Assembly: GCA_900320245.1 (NCBI GenBank)
Contig: ONRP01000015.1
Location: 1-49,153, forward strand
Direction of reading: 5' to 3'
Origin: an uncultured Prevotellaceae bacterium
GTDB taxonomy: Bacteria > Bacteroidota > Bacteroidia > Bacteroidales > Muribaculaceae
Length of the DNA stretch: 49,153 bases
The translations under genes and the position numbers were made by a program. This document shows positions 8,024-16,390 of the stretch, one piece after another (the first letter of the stretch is position 1; each line of letters begins with the position of its first letter). The notes beneath the pieces are model-generated. The model saw nothing but the letters and a program-made list of their open reading frames with translations, did not search any database and was not told the DNA's origin.

Positions 8024-8602
8024 ATGAAAAAGATTCTCTATATCCATGGTTTTTGCAGTTCGGCCCAGACGGCGACCGTCGGCCGGCTGCGTGAAGTGTT
8101 CGGCGGCACCTGCCAGGTGCATGCCATCGATGTGAACCATCATCCGGCCGAGTCGATTGGCCTGATCGAGGCCTATGTCGCTGAGCACGGCATCGACCTG
8201 TTGCTGGGCACGTCGCTGGGCGGCTACTACACGCTCTGCTCCCGTGTCGCTTGCCCCAAGGTGGCCGTTAACCCTGCTACCAGCCCCGAGGTGATGCTCA
8301 ACCATCCCGAGATGTTCGGCCATCTGCGCTACTTCAATCCGCGCCAGGACGGCAACTGGTACTTTGACTTCGGTCCCGAGAACCTGTTGGAGTTCCGCGG
8401 TATCCCGTTTGATATCACCGGTGATACCTACATCCTGTGCAGTGACCATGACGAGTTGCTGGGCGACAACCGTGCCGCCTGCCGTGCCCTGGTGCCGCAT
8501 GAGCGTTACAGCGAGACTTCACAGGTCGGGCACCGCATGAACCCGTCGATTACTGAGCCGGGTACCGGTGACCTGTGGCGCCTGTTGCAGCGTCTGCTGT
8601 GA
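8024..8602 (+). CDS. YqiA/YcfP-family alpha/beta-hydrolase (predicted esterase)
   Basis: 192 residues from ATG 8024 (GTG 8021 is adjacent and less likely). Small cytosolic alpha/beta-hydrolase of the UPF0227 family. Visible features: ILYIHGF strand and oxyanion loop at the N-terminus, nucleophile serine in GTSLGGYY, VNPA just after it as in E. coli YqiA, a probable catalytic Asp in SDHDELLG and His in VGHRM near the C-terminus. YqiA hydrolyses short acyl esters in vitro; the natural substrate is unknown. It has its own promoter and a shared terminator, and lies as a single plus-strand gene between two minus-strand units. Confidence 0.85.
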   Translation: MKKILYIHGFCSSAQTATVGRLREVFGGTCQVHAIDVNHHPAESIGLIEAYVAEHGIDLLLGTSLGGYYTLCSRVACPKVAVNPATSPEVMLNHPEMFGHLRYFNPRQDGNWYFDFGPENLLEFRGIPFDITGDTYILCSDHDELLGDNRAACRALVPHERYSETSQVGHRMNPSITEPGTGDLWRLLQRLL

Positions 8603-8621
8603 AGCCGGTGTACGCCAACGT

Positions 8622-8670
8622 AACGCGACACGACACCCGAAGCACATCGGCTCGGGTGTCGTGTCGTGTT
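8622..8670. terminator. Bidirectional hairpin between convergent genes
   Basis: A stem of up to 19 bp with one G-T pair (8622-8640 with 8652-8670) and an 11-base loop separates the ends of the esterase gene and murF. The T tract is short. Confidence 0.7.
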
Positions 8671-8686
8671 GATATCACTGGACTTA

Positions 8687-10000
8687 CTACAGCAATTCGG
8701 GAAGTTGGAACAGGCGGGTGCCGTTGGAACCCTTAATGAGGATGTAGCGGCCCTCGGGACGATTCTCGGCGATAGCGGCCTTGACCTGCTCCACGTCGTC
8801 AAACTTGCGGTAGGGGCACTCGATGTCCTTGAACTCGGCGCCCACGAGCCACACTTCTTCAAATGGGCATGTAGCCAAGCGCTCCACGACGCGGCGATGC
8901 TCCTCGGCGCTGCTGTCGCCCAGTTCACGCATCTCGCCCAGGATAGCCATCTTGGGGCTCACTGCCATCATGCAGAAGTTATCGAGCGCTGCTGCCATCG
9001 AGGTGGGGTTGGCGTTGTAGGCATCCACCACGAGGTGGTTGTGGCCGGTCTCGGTGAGTTGCGAACGGTTGTTGGACGGCACGTAGTTCTCGATTGCGTG
9101 ACAAATCTGTTGGGGTGTGACTTCGAAGTGCAGACCCACGGTCACGGCTGCCAGCACGTTGTCGATGTTATAACTGCCGATGAGGTGGGTTGTCACGTCG
9201 TGCCAATCACCCTTGTCTTCTCTCCAACGCAGGCGCAGGAACGGGTCACAGGCGACAATCTGGCCATAGACGCGGGCGCCGGTCTTGCTTTCGTCCTGGG
9301 TATAACACTCGGCTTTGACTCCTCGGGGCAGGATGCCCATCAGGTAGTCGTTGTCGGCATTGATAAAGATGACGCTGTCGTCGCGTGTCGCCAGGAAATC
9401 ATAGAGTTCGCCCTTGGTGTGTATCACGCCTTCCAGCGAGCCGAAGCCCTGCAGGTGCGCTTTGCCCACGTTGGTGATCAGGCCGCAGGTGGGCTCGGCG
9501 GTCTCGGCGAGCGTCTTGATGTCGCCGGGGTGGCTGGCACCCATCTCCACGACAGCAATCTCGTGCATGACATTGAGGCGGAACAGCGTCTTGGGCACGC
9601 CCACGTCGTTGTTGAAGTTGCCCTCGGTGGCCATCTCGTCATAGCGTTCGGCGAGGACCGCACGCACGAGTTCCTTGGTCGTCGTCTTGCCGTTGGTGCC
9701 CGTGATGCCGATGACGGGGATGTCAAAGCGGCGGCGGTGTTCGCGCGCCATGTCCTTGAAGGTCTGTAACGTGTCGTCGACAAGTATCATCTGCTTGTCG
9801 CCATGATGGGCGTTATAGACCTGCTCATCGCTCACGATGGCGACGGCACAACCCTTGTCAAGCGCTTGGGCGGCAAACTGGTTGCCGTCGAACGCGTCGC
9901 CCTTCAAGGCGATGAAGATGCTGCCCTCGGGGCACTCGCGGCTGTCGGTGGTGATGACCGGATGCTGCTGGTAGATAGCGTAAAGTTCTTTGCTGTTCAT
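8687..10000 (-). CDS. murF: UDP-MurNAc-tripeptide--D-alanyl-D-alanine ligase
   Basis: 437 residues. MurF joins D-Ala-D-Ala to the UDP-MurNAc tripeptide in the cytosol, the last step of the soluble peptidoglycan precursor pathway. Seen: N-terminal substrate-binding domain with ITTDSR, ATP loop GTNGKTTT at 101-108, NFNNDVGVP, EMGASHPGDI, the central Mur-ligase domain with YNANPTSM, and a C-terminal domain with LIKGSNGTRLF. Length fits the family (about 430-450). It is divergent from ddl, which makes its D-Ala-D-Ala substrate, with only 91 bases between the start codons. It is away from the main mur/fts cluster. Confidence 0.95.
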   Translation of the reverse strand: MNSKELYAIYQQHPVITTDSRECPEGSIFIALKGDAFDGNQFAAQALDKGCAVAIVSDEQVYNAHHGDKQMILVDDTLQTFKDMAREHRRRFDIPVIGITGTNGKTTTKELVRAVLAERYDEMATEGNFNNDVGVPKTLFRLNVMHEIAVVEMGASHPGDIKTLAETAEPTCGLITNVGKAHLQGFGSLEGVIHTKGELYDFLATRDDSVIFINADNDYLMGILPRGVKAECYTQDESKTGARVYGQIVACDPFLRLRWREDKGDWHDVTTHLIGSYNIDNVLAAVTVGLHFEVTPQQICHAIENYVPSNNRSQLTETGHNHLVVDAYNANPTSMAAALDNFCMMAVSPKMAILGEMRELGDSSAEEHRRVVERLATCPFEEVWLVGAEFKDIECPYRKFDDVEQVKAAIAENRPEGRYILIKGSNGTRLFQLPELL

Positions 10001-10022
10001 AATCTATTCACATTATTTGCCG

Positions 10023-10060
10023 CAAATTTACACAAAAAGCAGATTTTTTATGTACTTTTG
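10023..10060. promoter_or_regulatory. Divergent murF/ddl promoter region
   Basis: Two -7 elements face away from each other: TAAATTTG on the minus strand (10030-10023) for murF and TACTTTTG on the plus strand (10053-10060) for ddl. No good TTTG partner is visible at the usual spacing for either. Confidence 0.5.
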
Positions 10061-10091
10061 CACTCGAATTTTTAATGTGCGTGATAATACA

Positions 10092-11096
10092 ATGAGTACA
10101 ACCAAGAGAACCATAGCCATCGTGTGTGGTGGCGACTCCTCCGAGTATGAGGTTTCCCTGCGTTCGGCAGAGGGCATTGACTCGGCATTTGACCATAACC
10201 GCTATGATGTTTATATCGTTTTAATCAGGAAACAGGATTGGCATGTCAACCTGCCCGATGGCAGTCAGCCCGTCATCGACAAGAACGACTTCTCGTTCAT
10301 GAAAGACGGCGAGAAGATTCGTTTTGACTATGCCTACATCACCATCCATGGCACACCTGGCGAGAATGGTGTGCTGCAAGGTTACTTTGACATGATTGAC
10401 CTTCCTTACTCGACCTGCAACGTGCTGGTCGAGGCGCTCACGTTCCACAAGTTTGCCCTGAACAACTACCTGAAGGCCTTTGGTTGCTCGGTCCCCGACA
10501 GCATCCAGGTGCGTCGTGGTGTGCCTCACGGCTGGACTGCCGAGAAGGTCAAGGACTACTTGGGAATGCCTTGCTTTGTCAAGCCTACTGCCGACGGGTC
10601 GAGTTTCGGCGTGACCAAGGTGAAGAGTTGTGACCAGTTGGACGACGCCATGGAGTTTGCCTTCAAGCAATGCGACAACGTGATGATTGAGCGCTTCCTT
10701 GACGGCACCGAGGTCACCGTGGGCTGCTATAAGACCAAGGAGAAATCGGTCGTCTTCCCCGTCACCGAGGTCGTGACCGACAACGAATTCTTTGACTACG
10801 ATGCCAAGTACAACGGCCAGGTCGAGGAAATCACTCCCGCACGCATCAGCGACGAGTTGACCGCGGCCTTGCAGGCCGAGACGTCGCGCATCTACGACAT
10901 CCTGCACTGCAACGGCATCATCCGCATCGACTACATCATCACCAAGAACCCTGACGGCACCGACCACATCAATCTGCTGGAAATCAACACCACGCCGGGA
11001 ATGACGGTCACCAGTTTCATTCCGCAGCAAGTGCGTGCCGCAGGCCTCTCGCTCACCGATGTCCTCACCGACATCGTCGAGAACCAGTTTTCTTGA
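10092..11096 (+). CDS. ddl: D-alanine--D-alanine ligase
   Basis: 334 residues from ATG 10092; the longer reading frame from 9990 runs through the promoter region and is rejected. ATP-grasp enzyme making D-Ala-D-Ala in the cytosol. Seen: N-terminal IAIVCGGDSSEYEVS, IHGTPGENG (substrate loop), FVKPTADGSSFGVTKV (ATP-grasp), FLDGTEVTVG, the omega loop ending KYNGQVEEITPA, and C-terminal LLEINTTPGMT. The Tyr in the omega loop (DAKY) is the usual form for D-Ala-D-Ala rather than D-Ala-D-lactate ligases. Divergent from murF, the next enzyme to use its product. Confidence 0.96.
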   Translation: MSTTKRTIAIVCGGDSSEYEVSLRSAEGIDSAFDHNRYDVYIVLIRKQDWHVNLPDGSQPVIDKNDFSFMKDGEKIRFDYAYITIHGTPGENGVLQGYFDMIDLPYSTCNVLVEALTFHKFALNNYLKAFGCSVPDSIQVRRGVPHGWTAEKVKDYLGMPCFVKPTADGSSFGVTKVKSCDQLDDAMEFAFKQCDNVMIERFLDGTEVTVGCYKTKEKSVVFPVTEVVTDNEFFDYDAKYNGQVEEITPARISDELTAALQAETSRIYDILHCNGIIRIDYIITKNPDGTDHINLLEINTTPGMTVTSFIPQQVRAAGLSLTDVLTDIVENQFS

Positions 11097-11133
11097 ATGG
11101 AGACAATGTCATAAATCCCTAATTCTATAACTT

Positions 11134-11646
11134 ATGTATTGTAAAAACTGTAACCGGGAAATTGCCGACAATGTGAGATTCTGCACCTATTGTGGTGCCG
11201 ACCAAGCGGCCATCCCAAATCAGGCCGTGACGGGAAATAGGATTGACCCCAACCAGCCGATGTATTCCAACCAGCCGATGTATTCCAGCCAGCCGATGTA
11301 TTCCAGCCAGCCGATGTATTCCAGCCAGCCGGATTATAGCCAGCCAGTGTATCCCAACCAAGCCATAAGCAATACCGACACTTCGTCAATGTTGCTGCTC
11401 GTGTTTGCTATCATATTTGCGTTGACAGGCTTATTGATAGTTATAATTCAAAATTTTGTTAATTGTTGGTTTGAAGAATCTGGATGGAGGGCAATCTATG
11501 GTATATTGCAGGTTATTAATAATTTAGCAGTATTGCTGGTGCCTCTTGCCGTTAAGAAGATGCCGTTTAAGATTATTGCCTTCGTTCTGATAACACCTCT
11601 TGTTTTATATTGGACGTTTAATTGTCTAAAAAACTTTATATTCTAA
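11134..11646 (+). CDS. Zinc-ribbon membrane protein with a QPMYS repeat linker
   Basis: 170 residues. Residues 1-22 form a zinc ribbon of the two-CxxC type (MYCKNCNREIADNVRFCTYCG). Residues 40-69 are five 6-residue repeats (N/S-QPMYS) encoded by five 18-base units at 11251-11340. The rest holds about three hydrophobic segments (around 86-110, 123-141 and 146-163), so it is an inner-membrane protein with a small cytosolic or metal-bound head. The last two thirds are visibly richer in A/T than the neighbouring genes. Small zinc-ribbon membrane proteins like this are common in gut Bacteroidales and are uncharacterised. It follows ddl by 37 bases and may be read from the ddl promoter. It ends at a strong terminator. 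Confidence 0.8.
   Translation: MYCKNCNREIADNVRFCTYCGADQAAIPNQAVTGNRIDPNQPMYSNQPMYSSQPMYSSQPMYSSQPDYSQPVYPNQAISNTDTSSMLLLVFAIIFALTGLLIVIIQNFVNCWFEESGWRAIYGILQVINNLAVLLVPLAVKKMPFKIIAFVLITPLVLYWTFNCLKNFIF
11251..11340 (+). repeat. Five tandem 18-base units inside the zinc-ribbon gene
   Basis: Units at 11251, 11269, 11287, 11305 and 11323 encode NQPMYS, NQPMYS, SQPMYS, SQPMYS, SQPDYS. The middle copies are almost identical in DNA. Unit number could change by slippage without breaking the frame. Confidence 0.85.
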
Positions 11647-11664
11647 TAAGTTTTTACGGAATAA

Positions 11665-11705
11665 CAATTATCCGCCACGAGAATTGCTCTCGTGGCGGAT
11701 AATTG
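11665..11705. terminator. Bidirectional terminator with perfect 18-bp stem
   Basis: Stem 11665-11682 with 11688-11705, loop of 5 bases. It lies between the convergent zinc-ribbon gene (plus) and pullulanase gene (minus). Confidence 0.9.
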
Positions 11706-11708
11706 TTT

Positions 11709-11734
11709 CTTTGCGACTTTGCGCCTTAGCGTGA
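11709..11734. repeat. Copy of a dispersed 26-base intergenic repeat
   Basis: The sequence around CTTTGCGACTTTGCGCC, ending in CTTAGCGTGA, resembles the elements at 44115-44143 (same orientation) and 43972-44000 (opposite orientation). It abuts the terminator at 11665-11705. Confidence 0.6.
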
Positions 11735-11745
11735 TACGATTTGCG

Positions 11746-13671
11746 TCAGTTGTGGATGATCAGTGCGCTCTGGGCGGGAACGGTAACCTTGCCGCCCTTG
11801 GTCTTGACGGTGGCTATGCCGGCCTGGTCACAGGCGATGTTGCGGCACACGACGGTGTAAGTGCCCTCGGGCACCTCGATGGTGCGGGCGCGCTTGTGGG
11901 CATTGAAGGCCACATAGATGTCGCCCCACTGTTCACCGGGCACACCGCGGCCGTTGATGTGATAGGCCACGAGGCAGTTCTCGGTGGGCAGGAAGTTGAG
12001 GTTGCGGCGCACCAGTTCGGCACTGCCCATGTGGAAGGCGGGATGCGCCTTGCGCAGGGCAATCAGATTCTTGTAGTACTCCATCACCTGCGGATAACAC
12101 TCCAGGTTGCCCCAGTCCAGATGGTTGATGCTGTCGGGGCTCTCATAACTGTTGTGCACGCCTTTCTTGTCGCGCAGCATCTCCTCGCCGCTGAGCATGA
12201 ACGGCACGCCCTGTGATGTCATGACCACGGTCTGGGCCAGCAGATCCAGGCGGATGAGTTCATCGGTGGTGATGTCCTTGATGCTGGCTTTGAGTCGATC
12301 CACAAGGCACATGTCGTCGTGGCAACTCACGTAGGCAATCATCTGGGTGGGCTCCAGAGCATAGGGTGCCTTGCTGTAGTTCACCTGGCTATAGTCCACG
12401 CCGGGATGCTGAATGGCACCCACGATACCGAACTTGATGCTCTCCTCATTGCCTTTCACACCGCCCAGGAAGGCAGCCTTGCTGTTGCTGTCCCACGGGC
12501 CGCGCAGGGCATCACGCATCTCGTCGCTGAAGGCGGCGATGCCCGGCATCTTGTTGATGTTGGCCTTCATGGCCAGTTCTCCTGAGTAAGCACAACTGCC
12601 GGCGCTCCAGCCTTCGCCATAGATGAAGATGTCATCGGGCAGGGCTGCACGGATGGCGTTCATCGTCTCGACGTCATGCACGCCCATCAGGTCAAAGCGG
12701 AAGCCGTCGATATGGTACTCGCTGACCCAATATTTCACGCTTTCGACCATGAAATTGCGCATACCTTCGCGCTCGCTGGCCGTTTCGTTGCCGCATCCGC
12801 TGCCGTTGCTGTAGGAGCCGTCGGCGTTCTTGCGGTAGAAGTAGTCGGGACGGGTGCGCTGGAAGTTGCTTTCGTCAATGTTCCAGGTGTGGTTGTACAC
12901 CACGTCAAGGATGACCTTGATGTTGGCATTGTGGAGCGCCTGGACCATCTGCTTGAACTCGCGGATGCGTACTTCAGGCTTGTAGGGGTCGGTGGAGTAG
13001 CCGCCCTCGGGCACATTGTAGTTCACCGGGTCATAGCCCCAGTTGTACTGAGGCTCGTTGAGGCGCGTCTCATTGACCGAGGCGTAGTCAAACGACGGCA
13101 GGATGTGCACCGCGTTCACGCCCAGCGCCTTCAGGTGCTCGATGGCACACGGTTCGGTCAAGGCAAGGAATTTTCCCTTGTGCTCGATGCCGCTCGACTC
13201 GTCGATTGAGTAGTCCCTGTGGTGCATCTCATAGATAATCAGGTCTTTGGCGGCAATGTTGGGGCGGCGGTCGGCTTGCCAGCCGGCGGGGTCGGTGTCA
13301 GCCATGTCGACGATGGCACCGCGCTTGCCGTTCACGCCCACAGCGGTGGCCCAGATGCCTGGGCACTCGCCACGGAATTTGCCGTTGTATTTCACGTCGA
13401 AGGTATAGAACATCCCCTTCAAGTCGCCCTTAACAACGGTCTGCCATAGCGCGTCGCCTTGTTGGCTGCGCTTCATGTTGACGGTCTTGACGGCCTTGCC
13501 GCCGATGCCGTCCTTGTAGATGCGCAACTTGACCTGCTGGGCGTCAGCGTTGGTCTCGACCGTGAACTCACTCGCGGCAGGGGTGTAGGTCACCCCTGTG
13601 CGAGCGTTGAGGGTCTGCCCCGTGAGCAATGCCATGATGAGCGCCATCAGTAATGAAGTGAAACGTTTCAT
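11746..13671 (-). CDS. pulA: Type I pullulanase (GH13), secreted
   Basis: 641 residues. Debranching enzyme that cuts alpha-1,6 bonds in pullulan and branched dextrins. Signal peptide about 1-23 (ending LNA-R), no lipobox, so probably periplasmic. An N-terminal beta domain (about 25-130) is followed by the GH13 barrel with the type I pullulanase signature YNWGYDP. Catalytic acids: D327 (GFRFD), E353 (YGEGW), D452 (SCHDD). Its ATG overlaps the malQ stop by four bases (ATGA, 13668-13671), so translation is coupled. It is the last gene of the MFS-malQ-pulA operon and ends at the bidirectional terminator at 11665-11705. Confidence 0.93.
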   Translation of the reverse strand: MKRFTSLLMALIMALLTGQTLNARTGVTYTPAASEFTVETNADAQQVKLRIYKDGIGGKAVKTVNMKRSQQGDALWQTVVKGDLKGMFYTFDVKYNGKFRGECPGIWATAVGVNGKRGAIVDMADTDPAGWQADRRPNIAAKDLIIYEMHHRDYSIDESSGIEHKGKFLALTEPCAIEHLKALGVNAVHILPSFDYASVNETRLNEPQYNWGYDPVNYNVPEGGYSTDPYKPEVRIREFKQMVQALHNANIKVILDVVYNHTWNIDESNFQRTRPDYFYRKNADGSYSNGSGCGNETASEREGMRNFMVESVKYWVSEYHIDGFRFDLMGVHDVETMNAIRAALPDDIFIYGEGWSAGSCAYSGELAMKANINKMPGIAAFSDEMRDALRGPWDSNSKAAFLGGVKGNEESIKFGIVGAIQHPGVDYSQVNYSKAPYALEPTQMIAYVSCHDDMCLVDRLKASIKDITTDELIRLDLLAQTVVMTSQGVPFMLSGEEMLRDKKGVHNSYESPDSINHLDWGNLECYPQVMEYYKNLIALRKAHPAFHMGSAELVRRNLNFLPTENCLVAYHINGRGVPGEQWGDIYVAFNAHKRARTIEVPEGTYTVVCRNIACDQAGIATVKTKGGKVTVPAQSALIIHN

Positions 13672-16352
13672 TTTCTTCCGCTTTGAGAGATGAGGTCTTT
13701 CACGCGGCCGTTGAACTCGTTGGCCTTCATCAGTTGCTCAATGGTCATGTGCATACGGTAGCGCCAGTAGTGGCGGGGATTGGCCGGGATGTTGATGCGC
13801 TCGGCATCGGCATCCTCCAGGCGGATCTTCTCGTCGATGGCCAGCCAGTCTTGCAACGAGAGCAGGCACAGGATTGACGGGCAGGCCAGGTGGGCCCGCA
13901 CGATGTCCTCGGCCAGCCAGCCGGGCAGCGGATGCGGTGCGGCATCACCGTGCCACAGGGCCGTGTTGTAGTACTCCTGGGTGCGGTCCCAATCCTCGTC
14001 CCACCATTGCCTCATCGTGGGCATGTCGTGGGTCGAGATGGTGGCCACGCTGCGGTAGGGGTTGGTGTTCAGGTTGCCGAACTTGATGTGGTTGTCCTTG
14101 GGCATCGACTGGATTTCGAGGCTCAGGATACGCAACTCGTTCATTACCCATGCCACGCAGTCGGGCACCATGCCCAGGTCCTCGGCACACACGAGCATAC
14201 GGGTGGCCTGTACCAGTTTGGGCAGTTTCTTCATGGCCTCGTGGTACCAGAAGTCGTTGTTGCGGCGGTAGTAGTACTCGTTGTACAGTTTGTTAAAGGC
14301 AGCCTTGTCGGTATCGTAGAGTGCCTCATAGATGAAGTCGAACTGTACCGAGATGCGCGGATGGAACAGGGCGGGATTCTTGCGGTCACGCACGAACAGC
14401 ACGTCGCTGATGAGCGCATACAGGCCATCGCGCAGCCTGATGTCATCGTCGCTGCTCTTGCCCTGGAAGGCGGCTTCAATCTTGCGCTGGGTGTCATATT
14501 CGGGCTTCATGCAGTAGATGTCGTCGTGCACGTGCTCGACATAGTGCTTGCGGACGGTATCGGCCAGATGACCGAAGATGCGGTCCAGCACCCAGTCGGC
14601 AATGAACGGCTTGGTCATCAACTCCTCCTGGAAGTTGAGGCCGTAACTGCGGATCTCCTGGGCGCTCATGCCCTGCGAGGGCGAGAACTGGCCCAGCAGG
14701 CCGTGAACCGCATGGATGGGGATTTCCCAGATGCGGAAGAAGCCCAGCACGTGGTCGATGCGGTAGGCATCAAAGTACTGCGCCATCTTGCGGAAGCGCT
14801 TCACCCACCACTGGCAGCCGTCGGCCAGCATCACATCCCAGTTGTAGGTCGGGAAGCCCCAGTTCTGGCCATTGGCCGAGAACGCATCGGGCGGCGCACC
14901 GGCCTGGCCGTTGAGGTTGAAGTACTTGGGCTCTACCCAAGCCTCCACGCTGTCGCGGCTGATGCCGATGGGGATATCGCCCTTGAGGACGACATGCTTG
15001 CTCTGGGCGTAGGCGTGTGCCCCGTGCATCTGCATGTCGAGGTAGTACTGGATATAGTACCACAGGGCAACCTCCTTAAATGACTTGGTGCGGGGATTGG
15101 ACATCGAGGCACGCTCTTCGTCGGTGAAGATATGGTGGGCAGGCCACTTGGTGAAGGTGGCGGTGCCATACAGGTCACGGTAGTGGCAGAAGGCGGCATA
15201 GGGTACCAACCAGTCCTGGTTGGCCTCGAAGAAGGCCTTGAACTCATCGCTCTTGAGTACCTGGGCGCCTTCCTGCTCGAACAGCAGGCGCATATACTCG
15301 TTCTTGGCCTTATTGACGCGCTCATAGTCGATTTGGGGCAGCGCGTTCAGTTCCTTGCGCAGTTTCTCGAACTGGGCCATGCGCTTCTTGTCGGCCAGTT
15401 TGGGCAGTTGTCGCAGGTCCAGATACTGCGGGTGCAGCGCGTAGATGCTGATGCTGTTGTACGGGTAACTGTCGCTCCAGGTGTGGGTGATGGTGGTGTC
15501 GTTGATAGGCAGTACCTGCAGGGCACGTTGTCCCGTGCCGGCCACCCAGTCCACCATGAGTTTGAGGTCACCGAAGTCACCCACGCCGAAACTGCCCTCG
15601 CTGCGCAGCGAGAAGATGGGTACCACGGTACCTGCCAGTTTGATGGGATAGAGCGGGAAATAGGCCTGTTGCAACTCATAGACGATGTGCTCGCCGTCCT
15701 TCATGACGGGCAGCAGCACGGTGCGGTTGTCACCGGTCTCCCAGATGACATTCTTGCCCTTGCATTCGATGATGACGAACTTGAACTCAATCATCGCCTT
15801 CTTGAAGGAGGCGCCGTCGAGGGTAATCATCCACTCGTTGTAGTTGTGTTCGGTCATCTTCAGCGCATGGGCCTCGTTCCAGTCTCCCAGGGCGGGCTCG
15901 TTGCCCACGATGGCCAGCGTCTCGCCGGTGCGTAACTGCGGTGCGCGCACCTTGAGTTGAACACAGGTGGTGTATTTTGCCTTGGCGACGGCCTGGTGCT
16001 TGCGCAGGGCCACACAGTCGGTAAAGGCCGAACTGTACAGGTAACTGTCGTCGGGCATGTCGTTCCAGTGGTCATAGGTGACATAGCGGTTGGCCTTGGC
16101 AGCACACAGGTCCAGGCGATGGGGAATCACCATCCACTCGTGGCGCACCTGCTTGCCGTCGCGCTCGACGCTGTAGTAGTAATCGATGTGCCCGGCCTTG
16201 GCGGGAAGGTCCAGGTCGCATTTCCACGACTTGTCGGTCGCGGGTTTCATCACATGCCCGGTCACCTTGTCGGGCGTCGCGTTATCCACGATATTGAGTA
16301 CCAGATTCTCACCATAGATGGTGCTGTACTCGATGTTGAATCTAACTTTCAT
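13668..16352 (-). CDS. malQ: 4-alpha-glucanotransferase, DPE2-like (CBM20 x2 + GH77)
   Basis: 894 residues from ATG 16352; an in-frame start at 16391 would overlap the transporter stop and give an atypical N-terminus. Cytosolic (no signal peptide). The enzyme moves glucan chains between maltodextrins and releases glucose. Two starch-binding domains of the CBM20 type occupy about 1-110 and 120-235 (second: GETLAIVGNEPALGDWNEAHAL). The GH77 domain follows: nucleophile D533 (YRIDHVLGFFR), acid/base E724 (CAEDLGMVP), D776 (STHDMPT). The 190-residue gap between nucleophile and acid/base is far longer than in E. coli MalQ and fits the inserted segment of the DPE2 subtype. It follows the transporter by 38 bases and overlaps pulA by four. 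Confidence 0.93.
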   Translation of the reverse strand: MKVRFNIEYSTIYGENLVLNIVDNATPDKVTGHVMKPATDKSWKCDLDLPAKAGHIDYYYSVERDGKQVRHEWMVIPHRLDLCAAKANRYVTYDHWNDMPDDSYLYSSAFTDCVALRKHQAVAKAKYTTCVQLKVRAPQLRTGETLAIVGNEPALGDWNEAHALKMTEHNYNEWMITLDGASFKKAMIEFKFVIIECKGKNVIWETGDNRTVLLPVMKDGEHIVYELQQAYFPLYPIKLAGTVVPIFSLRSEGSFGVGDFGDLKLMVDWVAGTGQRALQVLPINDTTITHTWSDSYPYNSISIYALHPQYLDLRQLPKLADKKRMAQFEKLRKELNALPQIDYERVNKAKNEYMRLLFEQEGAQVLKSDEFKAFFEANQDWLVPYAAFCHYRDLYGTATFTKWPAHHIFTDEERASMSNPRTKSFKEVALWYYIQYYLDMQMHGAHAYAQSKHVVLKGDIPIGISRDSVEAWVEPKYFNLNGQAGAPPDAFSANGQNWGFPTYNWDVMLADGCQWWVKRFRKMAQYFDAYRIDHVLGFFRIWEIPIHAVHGLLGQFSPSQGMSAQEIRSYGLNFQEELMTKPFIADWVLDRIFGHLADTVRKHYVEHVHDDIYCMKPEYDTQRKIEAAFQGKSSDDDIRLRDGLYALISDVLFVRDRKNPALFHPRISVQFDFIYEALYDTDKAAFNKLYNEYYYRRNNDFWYHEAMKKLPKLVQATRMLVCAEDLGMVPDCVAWVMNELRILSLEIQSMPKDNHIKFGNLNTNPYRSVATISTHDMPTMRQWWDEDWDRTQEYYNTALWHGDAAPHPLPGWLAEDIVRAHLACPSILCLLSLQDWLAIDEKIRLEDADAERINIPANPRHYWRYRMHMTIEQLMKANEFNGRVKDLISQSGRK

Positions 16353-16390
16353 AAGAGTATTATATTTATGGTTGTTATCGACTTTCGACA

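Noticed and set aside
11251-11340. Possible CRISPR or intergenic repeat
   Set aside because: The units are in frame inside a coding gene and encode a QPMYS linker.
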